In this document: positions 9,130-16,782 of the stretch, one piece after another
Layout: each line of letters starts with the position of its first letter
Numbering within the stretch: the first letter of the stretch is position 1
DNA from: CAIUMH01 sp963758555
Lineage (GTDB): Bacteria; Actinomycetota; Acidimicrobiia; Acidimicrobiales; RAAP-2
Length of the DNA: 64,000 nt
Assembly: GCA_963758555.1 (NCBI GenBank)
Contig: CAVWVW010000003.1
Location: forward strand, 124,001 to 188,000
Direction of reading: 5' to 3'
The notes under the pieces: generated by a model
What the model saw: only the letters and a program-made list of their open reading frames with translations
Told to the model about the DNA's origin: nothing
The model's database searches: none
Made by a program: the position numbers and the translations under genes

Positions 9130-10245
9130 CTAGGTTCGGAGCTTGCGAAGCTCGCTCATGACCTCAGCGAAGCGACCGACGAAGCGAGCCACCTCATCAT
9201 CCGTGGTCGACCATCCGACGCTCAAGCGAAGCGAGCGATCGGCGTCGAGGCCCATGGCAGCAAGGACAGGCGAGGGCTCGAGGGCCTCTGCCGAACACGC
9301 TGAGCCCGAGTGGACGGAGATCCCTGCTCGATCGAGAGCCATCACGATCGCCTCTGCTTCGATGCCCTCGACCACCAGGCAGCTGAGCTGGGGGACTCGG
9401 GAGCCTCGGTCGCCCACCACGCTGACGCCGGTGAGCGAAGAGGCGGCGGCTTCGAGCTCGTCTCGCTGCTGACGAGCTCGAGCGGCCTCGGCGGCGAGCT
9501 GCCCTGGTGCACCGAGGACGTCGGCCACGACGCCGAAGCCCACGATCCCAAGCACGTTCTCAAGACCAGCCCGGCGAGCTCGCTCCTGGGCGCCGCCGAG
9601 CACCAAGGGGTGGAGGAGGGATCCTGCCTTGATGATGGTGGCCGATGCGCCGAGGGGGCTGCCGAGCAGCTCACCTGAGACGGTGGCGGCGTCCGGAGCC
9701 AGCGCCCCGAGATCAAGGCTGCCGTGACCGAAGCTCATCGTGGCGTCGAGGTGCACCGGCGTGCCCGAGGAGCCCAGGAGCTCGACGATCGGACCGAGGT
9801 CGTCCTGGACACCTGTCTCGTGGTTGGCGGTCTGGAGCGAGACCAGCGACACGTCTCCGTCACTCAGGCGCGCAGCGAGCGCATCGAGCTCGAGATGCCC
9901 GGCGGAGTCGACGGGGAGCTCGACGAGCGTGCCGTAGGCGCGTGCGGCTTCGAGGACGCTCTGGCGAGAGGTGGCCGAGGCGAGGATGGTGCCACCGGAC
10001 CCGAGAGCGGCGATGGCGTGCGTGACCGACTCCGCGATGGAGGCTTCGAAGATCACTTGGCGAGACGTCACGCTGGCGAGCCCTGCGACGCAGTCCCGAG
10101 CGTCTTCGAGCAGCTGGCGGATGACGAGGGCCTCTTCATAGGGCCGACCGGGATCGGCCTGGGCGATCTGGAGGACCTGACCTAGCGCGTCGAGGACCTC
10201 AGGGCGCAGGGGAGAGGCTGTGGCGTGATCGAGGTAGGCGCGCAC
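9130..10245 (-). CDS. NifS/IscS-like protein lacking the PLP lysine
   Basis: Class V aminotransferase fold, closest to cysteine desulfurases. The N terminus (AYLDHATASPL), NHETG, the GGAQERARRAGLENV block and the mobile cysteine loop HSGSACSAE (Cys330 counting from the upstream GTG at 10284) are all conserved. The PLP-binding SxHK motif is replaced by SGELLGSPLGA, the TSGxTE phosphate-binding segment reads FEASIAES, and the EHPAV histidine segment reads TSRQSV. So the fold and the sulfur-carrying cysteine remain while the cofactor site looks lost. The GTG at 10245 lies one base after the upstream stop. It is probably co-transcribed with the SufR-like regulator. A sulfur carrier or regulatory role is inference. 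Confidence 0.78.
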   Translation of the reverse strand: MRAYLDHATASPLRPEVLDALGQVLQIAQADPGRPYEEALVIRQLLEDARDCVAGLASVTSRQVIFEASIAESVTHAIAALGSGGTILASATSRQSVLEAARAYGTLVELPVDSAGHLELDALAARLSDGDVSLVSLQTANHETGVQDDLGPIVELLGSSGTPVHLDATMSFGHGSLDLGALAPDAATVSGELLGSPLGASATIIKAGSLLHPLVLGGAQERARRAGLENVLGIVGFGVVADVLGAPGQLAAEAARARQQRDELEAAASSLTGVSVVGDRGSRVPQLSCLVVEGIEAEAIVMALDRAGISVHSGSACSAEALEPSPVLAAMGLDADRSLRLSVGWSTTDDEVARFVGRFAEVMSELRKLRT

Positions 10246-10246
10246 C

Positions 10247-10987
10247 TCAGGCGGTGGCGCGACAGTGGTCGTCTCCTCGGGCACGCGAGCTGAGCTGAAC
10301 CTTGCTGGCGCCGTTGGTCACCCCCATGCCCTGGAGGAGACCGGTGACCATGCCTCGATCGACCGCACAGAGCACGGGATAGTGAGCGGCGGCATCGCCG
10401 AAGGGGCAGTGATCAGAGACGATCGAGTGCCCACCGTGGTCGAGCTCGGCGCGGGCTGCGAACCCGTGGGCCGAGAGGGTTCGAGCGATAGAGCTCATGG
10501 CGGCCTCCACCGAGCGAGTGCCCTCGCCGGGCTCCATGCGGCTGGCCAAGGTGCGGCCATAGGCCTCGCCGACCTCCGCCGCCATCGCTTCTGCCTGCTC
10601 TGGGCCGAGGAGCTCCAAGGAGCGCTCCAAGAGCGCCACCAAGAGGTCGTCGCGACGAGAGCCGATGTCCAAGGAGAGATCCTCGGTGATCGCGGAGAAC
10701 CGCTTGGCAGGTCGACCGGCGCCGGCGGTCTTGGTGGGTGCCTCGACGGTCACGTGGCCGCTGGCGACCAGCCGGTCGAGGTGATGACGGACGACGTTCG
10801 GGTGCAGCTCGACGGCTTTGGCCAGCTCGGCCACGCTGGTGTGGGGGTTGGCCCGGAGGTAGAGGTAGATCGAGCGCCGAGACGGATCGCCGAAGGTGCT
10901 CGAGAGGGCGGCCACCGCGGCGGAGAAATCGCCGTCGCCAGTCGGGTCTGCGCCGAGAGCGCCAGCGGTGCGAGGAGCCTCGTTCAC
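10247..10987 (-). CDS. SufR-like winged-helix regulator with C-terminal cysteines
   Basis: N-terminal winged helix (about residues 25-100: TSVAELAKAVELHPNVVRHHLDRL, with a GRPAKRF wing) joined to an alpha-helical domain ending in cysteines 196, 209 and 244 (counted from the ATG at 10993). The C-x12-C spacing and overall plan match SufR-type repressors that sense iron-sulfur clusters and control suf genes. A TACACT -10 box ends 7 bases before the GTG at 10987, so I favour a leaderless start there; the ATG at 10993 is the alternative. It faces mrp across a short intergenic region and lies upstream of the NifS-like gene. Target genes are inferred from this context. Confidence 0.78.
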   Translation of the reverse strand: MNEAPRTAGALGADPTGDGDFSAAVAALSSTFGDPSRRSIYLYLRANPHTSVAELAKAVELHPNVVRHHLDRLVASGHVTVEAPTKTAGAGRPAKRFSAITEDLSLDIGSRRDDLLVALLERSLELLGPEQAEAMAAEVGEAYGRTLASRMEPGEGTRSVEAAMSSIARTLSAHGFAARAELDHGGHSIVSDHCPFGDAAAHYPVLCAVDRGMVTGLLQGMGVTNGASKVQLSSRARGDDHCRATA

Positions 10988-10994
10988 GGTCATT

Positions 10995-11000
10995 AGTGTA
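10995..11000 (-). promoter_or_regulatory. -10 box for the SufR-like gene (leaderless)
   Basis: TACACT on the minus strand with 7 bases to the GTG at 10987. No clear -35 box is seen at the expected distance. Confidence 0.4.
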
Positions 11001-11020
11001 CCGGGGGCGCCCGTTTCAGC

Positions 11021-11037
11021 CTCCGACGTGGTCGGAG
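11021..11037. promoter_or_regulatory. Perfect palindrome between the SufR-like gene and mrp, candidate operator
   Basis: CTCCGAC-GTG-GTCGGAG: 7-bp perfect arms around a 3-base centre, midway in the 80-base divergent intergenic region. It lies just upstream of the SufR-like gene's -10 box, well placed for autoregulation and for control of mrp by a dimeric winged-helix repressor. Confidence 0.5.
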
Positions 11038-11067
11038 CAACCTCGGGCAGGCAAGGGACGACACCGC

Positions 11068-12207
11068 ATGAGCAACGACGATCGCATCTTCGAGGCAGCA
11101 GCCTCAGTGGTCGATCCTGAGCTGGAGCTCCCCCTCGGCGACGTGGGGATGATTGCCGGCGCCAGCCTCGAGGGCACCAAAGCAGAGGTCACCTTGGCGG
11201 TGCCCATCACGGCCTGGCCGAGCGCGGGAGCGCTTCGAGGCGCCATCGAGGCCGCCGTGCTCTCGGTCGACGGGGTGGACTCCGTCGGGGTGACGAAGCG
11301 GACGATGAGCGAAGACGAGCGGCTGGCCCTTCGCATGGCCCTTCGAGAGCGCATGACGTCGATCAGCGGTCCCCAAGGCCTCCATGGCCACAGCCACGGT
11401 GCCGAGACGCCCCGCTTCTTGGAGCGGACGGCGACGACGAGGGTCCTTGGGATCTCCTCAGGGAAGGGCGGGGTCGGCAAGTCATCGGTGACGGTGAACC
11501 TGGCGATCGCGCTCGCCCAGGCGGGCAAGCGCGTCGGCGTGCTCGATGCTGACGTCTACGGCTTCTCGGTGCCGAAGATGCTTGGGCCAAGCCACGACCC
11601 GATCATCTTGGGCGACACCGTCCTTCCCACGGCGGTGCACGGCGTGCGGTGCCTGTCGATGGGCTTCTTCGTCCCCGACGAGCAGCCGGTGATCTGGCGC
11701 GGTCCGATGCTGCACAAGGCCATCGAGCAGTTCGTCACCGAAGCCTGGTGGGGAGAGCCCGACTTCTTGCTCATCGACATGCCTCCGGGCACCGGAGACG
11801 TCGCCCTCACCCTGTCTGAGGTGGTGCCTGGGGTCGAGATCTACGTGGTGACCACACCGCAGCCCGCAGCGCAGCGAGTCGCTCAGCGCTCAGCGTGGGC
11901 AGCGCGCAAGATGAAGTTGGCGGTGCGAGGTGTCATCGAGAACATGAGCTACTTCACGGGCGATGACGGTGTTCGCTATGAGCTCTTCGGTGCGGGCGGT
12001 GGCGCCGAGCTCGCCCAGCAGCTCGGGGTGCCGCTGCTCGGGCAGGTGCCGTTCACGCCGATGCTGAGAGAAGGGGGCGATGATGGTCGACCCATCGTCG
12101 TCGAGGATCCGGAGGCAGATGCCTCCAAGGTCTTCGGGATCCTCGCCAAGACCATCATCGCCCAGGGCCCAGCGCGCGTCTATCGCCAGGAGCTCTCGCT
12201 CAGCTGA
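11068..12207 (+). CDS. mrp: Mrp/ApbC-type iron-sulfur cluster carrier ATPase
   Basis: Cytosolic P-loop ATPase that carries Fe-S clusters to apoproteins. 379 residues. The N terminus is a MIP18/DUF59-type domain (about 1-95) and the deviant Walker A is SGKGGVGKSS (131-140). MPPGTGDVALTLSE and GVIENMSYF are typical of the family. The cluster-binding CxxC that usually follows ENMS is absent here (TGDDG in its place). A GGGA ribosome site precedes the ATG at 11068; a longer open frame upstream has no conserved content. The divergent SufR-like gene suggests Fe-S dependent control. Confidence 0.9.
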   Translation: MSNDDRIFEAAASVVDPELELPLGDVGMIAGASLEGTKAEVTLAVPITAWPSAGALRGAIEAAVLSVDGVDSVGVTKRTMSEDERLALRMALRERMTSISGPQGLHGHSHGAETPRFLERTATTRVLGISSGKGGVGKSSVTVNLAIALAQAGKRVGVLDADVYGFSVPKMLGPSHDPIILGDTVLPTAVHGVRCLSMGFFVPDEQPVIWRGPMLHKAIEQFVTEAWWGEPDFLLIDMPPGTGDVALTLSEVVPGVEIYVVTTPQPAAQRVAQRSAWAARKMKLAVRGVIENMSYFTGDDGVRYELFGAGGGAELAQQLGVPLLGQVPFTPMLREGGDDGRPIVVEDPEADASKVFGILAKTIIAQGPARVYRQELSLS

Positions 12208-12228
12208 GGTGCTCGGGCGCTCCTGAGG

Positions 12229-13062
12229 TCACGTCGAGCGACCCCGGCGTGGCCCGGGGAAGTTCTCAATCTTGCCGAGGAGGCATTCTTGGCCGATGAC
12301 CGCGGCGAGCTCGTCATCGGGACCTCGCATGTGACCCATGTAGAGCCCCCGGCGGGACTTCGATGCCGAAGGCCACATGTGGAAGGTGACCCAGTCGTCT
12401 GAGCGGACGGGCTCGTGGAAGTAGACGAAGTGGTCGATCGAGGGCCCGCCGTTGGCCAGTCCTTCGAGGAAGATCCGTCGAAAGCCCGTGCCGAGGTCGG
12501 AGAGGTAGACGAGGGCAGCCGATTGGATCATCGCGTCGTCGCCGAGCGGGTGGAGCGAGCGGATCCGGACGTACTCGGTGACGTCCGCGACCTCGTCACC
12601 GGGCGCGACCTCGCCCTGGTCGTAGTACTCGAGCAGCATGACCTGGGTGTTGGTGCTCTCGTCGAGCTCGGGGGGGTTGAAGCTCGGCAGGTCAGGATCG
12701 AACGTCGGCCACTCCTCGTCGGAGGTTCGCTGGAACGAGGCGATCATCGAGAAGATGACCTCGCCGTCCTGCATGGCGGCGACGTGACGAGAGGAGAAGG
12801 AGCCGCCGTCGCGGTCACGATCGACCTCGAAGATCACGGGTCGATCTTGGCGACCTTGTCGAAGGAAGTAGCCGTGGAGTGAGTGGGGGAGGCGATCCGG
12901 GTCGACCGTGCCGCCTGCTGCCGCCAGCGACTGCGCGGCGACCTGTCCGCCGTAGAGGGCCTGGCCCATGGACTGGACGTTGATCCCTCGGAACAGGTCG
13001 CGATCGAGGCGTTCGAGGGTCAGGGCTTCAAGCAACGTCGAGGCGTGGAGGGAGTCGGTCAC
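12229..13062 (-). CDS. tesB: Acyl-CoA thioesterase II
   Basis: Double hot-dog thioesterase hydrolysing acyl-CoA to free acid and CoA. 277 residues, the normal TesB length. Family segments include LFRG at the start, GGQVAAQSLAAA, HSLHGYFLRQG, GGSFSSRHV, SIDHFVYFHEP and SRRGLYMGHM. A TACCCT box ends 7 bases before the GTG at 13062, supporting a leaderless start. It converges with mrp and is unrelated to the arsenic genes upstream of it. Confidence 0.9.
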   Translation of the reverse strand: MTDSLHASTLLEALTLERLDRDLFRGINVQSMGQALYGGQVAAQSLAAAGGTVDPDRLPHSLHGYFLRQGRQDRPVIFEVDRDRDGGSFSSRHVAAMQDGEVIFSMIASFQRTSDEEWPTFDPDLPSFNPPELDESTNTQVMLLEYYDQGEVAPGDEVADVTEYVRIRSLHPLGDDAMIQSAALVYLSDLGTGFRRIFLEGLANGGPSIDHFVYFHEPVRSDDWVTFHMWPSASKSRRGLYMGHMRGPDDELAAVIGQECLLGKIENFPGPRRGRST

Positions 13063-13069
13063 GAGATCG

Positions 13070-13075
13070 AGGGTA
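13070..13075 (-). promoter_or_regulatory. -10 box for tesB (leaderless)
   Basis: TACCCT on the minus strand, 7 bases before the GTG start at 13062. Confidence 0.45.
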
Positions 13076-13131
13076 CCTGGCGCCGACGAATCGACGACGA
13101 GAGCGGCTCGAGAGCTCTGGGCGTGACTCGC

Positions 13132-13548
13132 TCAGAGCAGCTCGTCGAGGAGCAGCCGCGCTCTTCTCTCGATCTCGTCGACGATGGGGCGAACTTCTTC
13201 GACGGGCTTGCCCGCAGGGTCTTCGAGCTCCCAGTCGAGGTAGCGCTTGCCGGGGAAGACAGGACACGTGTCGCCGCAGCCCATGGTCACGATGACGTCG
13301 GCGGCTCGGGCGCGTGCGTCGGTGAGTGGCTTCGGGAAGTCCTTCGTGGTGTCGAGGCCCCGCTCCTCCAAGATCGCGACGACGGCGGGATTGAGCTGGT
13401 CTCCTGGCTCTGAGCCCGCGGATTCGACGCTGATCCTCCCCGCAGCCATGTCATCGAGCAGCACGCGGGCCGCGAGGCTTCGCCCTGAGTTGTGGACGCA
13501 GAGGAACAGGACCGTTGGTCTGGGCTCAGTGGTCGGTGCGTCCGTCAT
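13132..13548 (-). CDS. arsC: Arsenate reductase, low-molecular-weight phosphatase type
   Basis: Reduces arsenate to arsenite. 138 residues. The catalytic P-loop is C-x5-R (CVHNSGRS) near the N terminus, followed by the usual AGSEP and later IVTMGCGDTCPVFPG and DWELEDPAGK segments. The ATG at 13548 has a GGAG site upstream. It is last in a minus-strand operon arsI-aquaporin-arsC, 20 bases behind the aquaporin gene. The reductant partner (thioredoxin or mycothiol) cannot be told from sequence. Confidence 0.92.
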   Translation of the reverse strand: MTDAPTTEPRPTVLFLCVHNSGRSLAARVLLDDMAAGRISVESAGSEPGDQLNPAVVAILEERGLDTTKDFPKPLTDARARAADVIVTMGCGDTCPVFPGKRYLDWELEDPAGKPVEEVRPIVDEIERRARLLLDELL

Positions 13549-13568
13549 GTGCTCTCCTTCGCGTGGAG

Positions 13569-14303
13569 TCAGGTGGTCTCGGGGGTGGAGGCTCGTTCGT
13601 GATGAGCGACGATGATGTCTGCTGCCTCGCTCTTCGTGATGCCTGGGTAGAGCAGCTTGATCAGCCCGAAGGCGAGGATGCCGCCGACGACCTGGGCGGA
13701 GATGAAGCTCGGCACCGAGCGTGGGGCGATCCCTGCAAAGGTGTTGGAGAACATCCGTCCCACGGTGATGGCGGGGTTGGCGAAGCTCGTCGAGCTGGTG
13801 AAGAAGTAGGCAGCGCCGATGTAGGCACCGACTGCCGCGGGAGCAAGGTGACGGCGACCTGAGCGAGCCAGGGCGAAGATGACGAGGAGCAAGCCGATTG
13901 TGGCGACCACCTCCGAGAGCCAGTGGGGACCAGATGCTCGCTGCTTGGTCGAGATCTCGAAGAGAGGCCTCGCGAACATGGCGTTCGCCAACCACGCACC
14001 ACCGACGCAGCCAGCCACCTGGGCGGGGAGATAGGCGCCAGCCTCTCTCCAGCGGAGACCGCCGAACCCGGCGTCGACGAAGGAGACCACGGGGTTGAAG
14101 TGCGCGCCTGAGATGGGGCCGAACATCAAGATGATGGCGAACAGGCCGGTCGCTGTCGCCGCAGCGTTCTCGAAGAGCTGGAGGCCCACGTTGCCGGGCG
14201 AGAGGGTCTCGGCGGCAACGCCTGATCCGATGACGATCGCTGCCAGCAAGGCGCTGCCGAGGAACTCGGCCAGCAGCCGCCGCCAGAGCGCGACGTCGTT
14301 CAT
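13569..14303 (-). CDS. MIP-family channel in the ars operon (AqpS-like)
   Basis: Aquaporin-type channel with six membrane spans and two half-helix motifs: HFNPVVS in place of the first NPA, and FANPAIT as the second. About 244 residues. It sits between arsI and arsC, as AqpS does in rhizobial ars operons, where the channel lets arsenite made by ArsC leave down its gradient. No ArsB or Acr3 efflux pump is present in this window, so the channel is the likely exit route. Substrate is inferred from context. Confidence 0.85.
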   Translation of the reverse strand: MNDVALWRRLLAEFLGSALLAAIVIGSGVAAETLSPGNVGLQLFENAAATATGLFAIILMFGPISGAHFNPVVSFVDAGFGGLRWREAGAYLPAQVAGCVGGAWLANAMFARPLFEISTKQRASGPHWLSEVVATIGLLLVIFALARSGRRHLAPAAVGAYIGAAYFFTSSTSFANPAITVGRMFSNTFAGIAPRSVPSFISAQVVGGILAFGLIKLLYPGITKSEAADIIVAHHERASTPETT

Positions 14304-14330
14304 GCTCGAGTGTCCGGTCCGGCCGTCAGC

Positions 14331-14819
14331 TCAGCAGCACGAGGCGGGGCTGGTGCTCTCCGCGCCGACGCCGACGCCATCGAGCGGGGCGGCCTCGGGG
14401 AGGCAGCACTGCCCGTCGCCCGCGACGCCCGTCTCGACGGGAGCGTCCGCGAGGACTGTGTAGATCTCCCACGGAGCACCGTCGGGATCGTTGACCCACA
14501 CCTTGTCCTGTACAGCGAAGCAGCACGCGGTTTGGCTCTCGACAACCGTCTCCACACCCTCGTCATCGAGCCGTGCAACGGCTCGAGCGACGTCGTCGGT
14601 GCTCGTCACCTCGACGCCGAGATGATTGAGCGCGTGCTCGACGCCACTGCCGCGAGCGAGGGGATCCTCCATGAGGACCAACTTGAGGGGAGGGTCGGCG
14701 ACGATGAAGTTGGCGTACCCGGGCCTGACCTTCGCCGGCTCCATCTTGAAGAGCGTGGTGTAGAAGTCGATGGCCGCGTCGAGATCTGAGACGTTCAGGG
14801 CAAGCTGGACACGCGACAC
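14331..14819 (-). CDS. arsI: ArsI/CadI-family glyoxalase-fold protein (organoarsenical C-As lyase)
   Basis: VOC-fold dioxygenase. ArsI members cleave the carbon-arsenic bond of trivalent organoarsenicals. 162 residues. Visible family features: SRVQLALNVSDLDAAIDFY at the N terminus, RPGYANF, NHLGVEV with the likely metal histidine, a vicinal cysteine pair (TACCFAVQDKVWV) and DPDGAPWEIYTV with the metal glutamate. Extra cysteine pairs (QCC and a terminal CC) lie in the tail. It is the first gene of the minus-strand ars operon, with GTG start and a GGAGG site, opposite arsR. CadI-like metal response is the alternative name for the same family. Confidence 0.85.
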   Translation of the reverse strand: MSRVQLALNVSDLDAAIDFYTTLFKMEPAKVRPGYANFIVADPPLKLVLMEDPLARGSGVEHALNHLGVEVTSTDDVARAVARLDDEGVETVVESQTACCFAVQDKVWVNDPDGAPWEIYTVLADAPVETGVAGDGQCCLPEAAPLDGVGVGAESTSPASCC

Positions 14820-14835
14820 GTGGGCCTCCGATTAG

Positions 14836-14887
14836 ATTGATAGATGTCGATGCGAAGAGTATGGACTTCAGATCGATACTTGTCAAT
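14836..14887. promoter_or_regulatory. Face-to-face ars promoters with two ArsR-type operator boxes
   Basis: Two imperfect palindromes of the form ATYGA-N6-TCRAT lie at 14836-14851 and 14872-14887. Rightward, toward arsR: TTGATA (14837-14842), 17 bases, TATGGA (14860-14865). Leftward, toward arsI: TTGACA (complement of 14881-14886), 17 bases, CATACT (complement of 14858-14863). Each box covers one promoter's -35 element and lies near the start site of the other, so one repressor could shut both. Confidence 0.65.
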
Positions 14888-14900
14888 GGGAGGGTGAGCG

Positions 14901-15248
14901 ATGGCCAAGGTGAAGCGTGGATCGCTGGCGGTAGCAGAGTCGACCTGCTGCTCAACGATCTCGGAGGCTGCTCTGGGCGCACCCGATGCTGAGGACTTCG
15001 CCCTGATCTTCGCGGCGCTCGGTGATCCCGTGCGGCTGCGGCTGTTCTCGATCATCGCTGCCGAAGGTGAGACCTGCAGCTGCAACCTGGAGGGTCCACT
15101 GGAGCGGAGCCAGCCCACGATCTCGCACCACACCAAGATCCTGGCCGATGCCGGGCTCATCGTGGGAGAGAAGCGAGGCAAGTGGGTTTGGTGGCGCGTG
15201 GTGCCCGCTCGCCTGGCCAGCGCACGCGATGTCTTGGGACAGTCGTAA
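14901..15248 (+). CDS. arsR: Arsenite-responsive repressor ArsR
   Basis: ArsR/SmtB winged-helix repressor that leaves DNA when it binds arsenite. 115 residues. The recognition region is RSQPTISHHTKILADAGLI. Candidate arsenite ligands are Cys16-Cys17 in the N-terminal extension plus Cys59 and Cys61 (ETCSCNL); an N-terminal vicinal pair plus a later cysteine resembles the Corynebacterium-type site rather than the classic CxC in the DNA helix. A GGGAGG site precedes the ATG. It is divergent from arsI with two operator boxes between. Confidence 0.9.
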   Translation: MAKVKRGSLAVAESTCCSTISEAALGAPDAEDFALIFAALGDPVRLRLFSIIAAEGETCSCNLEGPLERSQPTISHHTKILADAGLIVGEKRGKWVWWRVVPARLASARDVLGQS

Positions 15249-15261
15249 GCGAGGGCTGAGC

Positions 15262-16371
15262 TCAGATCCGGACTTCGATGCCTCGAGGGAGCAGCTCGAG
15301 AGGCCAGTCCAGGAGACGGACGGCGGCGTCGAAGGCGAACTGATCGGTCATGCCGGCGACGTAGGTCACCGCCGCCCGAACGGGATCGTGCTCTTCGGCG
15401 TTGGCATCGGGCAGCTCGTCGGGATGCTTGGCAAAGTGCTCGACCAGCGCCGTCAAGACAGCGATGACGGAGGCGCCCTGGGCCCTTGACGCCGGGCGCA
15501 TGTAGATGCGCTCGTAGTTGAACGCTCGCAGGTCTGCGAGCGCACCGGCATGCGTCGAGTCCATGCCGATGACGCCGAGCTCGCTGATGGAGGTGACCAG
15601 CGCGTTGATGAGCACGTTGAGCTGAGACGAGCGAGACGTCCCCAGCACCTCGATGACCGAATCGGGGAGATCGCTGATGGCCACCACCCGAGCGCTCACC
15701 GCGTCTTCGAGATCGTGGGCGCTGTACGCACAGCGATCAGCCCAGCTGACCACCTCACCTTCCGGCGTGAGCGGGGTGGGCAGGGACCAGGAGTGGTGGC
15801 GGATCCCGTCCAAGGTCTCTTCGCAGAGGTTCAGGTGCTTGAGCGCCACGTCGGCACCCCAGAGCGCATGGTGGTAGCCACCGTCGATGAAGGGCTCGAA
15901 GGCGTCTTCGCTGGCGTGTCCACCAGGACCGTGACCGCAGTCATGGCCCAGGGCGATCGCCTCGGTCAGGGTGACGTTCAGGCCTGTGGCTCGGGCGATG
16001 GCGGTCGCGACCTGGGCGACCTCGAGCGCATGGGTCAGGCGCGTTCGCTGATGGTCGTCGGGGAAGACAAACACCTGGGTCTTGCCTGCGAGGCGCCGGA
16101 AGGCGGTCGAGTGGAGGATCCGGTCTCGGTCCTTCTCGAAGCAGGTGCGAAGGAGGTCCGGCTGCTCGTCGAGCTCTCGGTTGCCCGCCCCGCGAGCCAA
16201 CGAGGCGCCCGGGGTGAGGATCTGAGCCTCGAGGTCCTCTCGAGCCTGGCGGTCGATCAGGCGGGGCTCGAGCTTCGGGGGCTCGCTTGCGTGGGCGAGG
16301 ACCAGATCGTCGAGCTGAGCGCCACCGCGCATCGTGGCCACCCAGGCCTTCTGGCGCTCAGAGGGCATCAT
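15262..16371 (-). CDS. dgt: dGTPase-like HD-domain triphosphohydrolase
   Basis: Cytosolic HD-domain enzyme of the dGTP triphosphohydrolase family, which controls dNTP pools. 369 residues. The metal-binding HD residues are visible in RLTHALEVAQVA and LGHDCGHGPGG. RDRILHSTAFRRLAGKTQVF is the family's N-terminal signature. ATGs at 16371 and 16368 are both possible. Substrate may be broader than dGTP. It converges with arsR and is divergent from the DUF3107 gene. Confidence 0.85.
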   Translation of the reverse strand: MMPSERQKAWVATMRGGAQLDDLVLAHASEPPKLEPRLIDRQAREDLEAQILTPGASLARGAGNRELDEQPDLLRTCFEKDRDRILHSTAFRRLAGKTQVFVFPDDHQRTRLTHALEVAQVATAIARATGLNVTLTEAIALGHDCGHGPGGHASEDAFEPFIDGGYHHALWGADVALKHLNLCEETLDGIRHHSWSLPTPLTPEGEVVSWADRCAYSAHDLEDAVSARVVAISDLPDSVIEVLGTSRSSQLNVLINALVTSISELGVIGMDSTHAGALADLRAFNYERIYMRPASRAQGASVIAVLTALVEHFAKHPDELPDANAEEHDPVRAAVTYVAGMTDQFAFDAAVRLLDWPLELLPRGIEVRI

Positions 16372-16524
16372 GATGCCTGGTGGCGGTCGTTCCGAGGCCC
16401 TTGGTGGCTCGCTGGTCGAATCGGTCCCTCACGTAGGCCATTCTGTCTGTCGCCTGTAACGTGTGCGACAGCGCTGGCTCCGTGCGGTTCCGGCGAGATC
16501 TCTACCCTCGAAGGAGAGCGTGAC

Positions 16525-16758
16525 GTGGACGTCCGAATCGGCATCGTGCAGACCGTCAAAGAACTTGAGGTCGAGCTGGAGCAAGACGCCGACCGTGACG
16601 CTGTCATGGCCGAGATCGAGACGGCACTCTCGAGCGAGTCTGTGCTGTGGCTGACCGACCGAAAAGGTCGCCGCGTCGGTGTTCCTTCGGCCAAGGTCGC
16701 CTACATCGAGGTGGGCGCGCCGAGCTCCGATCGCCGCGTCGGCTTCGGCGCACCCTAG
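16525..16758 (+). CDS. DUF3107 small actinobacterial protein
   Basis: 77 residues, function unknown. It matches the actinobacterial DUF3107 type: VDVRIGIVQTVKELEVEL at the start, a helix, then RRVGVPSAKVAYIEVG near the end. The GTG at 16525 follows an AAGGAG site (16511-16516), and a TACCCT -10-like box lies at 16503-16508. It sits just ahead of the paired ArsA-like ATPases. The frame stays open far upstream without conserved content, so only this segment is called. Confidence 0.8.
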   Translation: MDVRIGIVQTVKELEVELEQDADRDAVMAEIETALSSESVLWLTDRKGRRVGVPSAKVAYIEVGAPSSDRRVGFGAP

Positions 16759-16782
16759 GACGTCGCCCATGAGGGGTCGTCG

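Noticed and set aside
14331..14819. Ordinary glyoxalase I for the arsI gene
   Set aside because: The vicinal cysteine pair with QDKVWVNDPDG and the ars operon position fit ArsI/CadI and not lactoylglutathione lyase.
15550..16524. Extension of the DUF3107 frame far upstream
   Set aside because: It runs antisense through the dGTPase gene; conserved residues begin only at the GTG at 16525.
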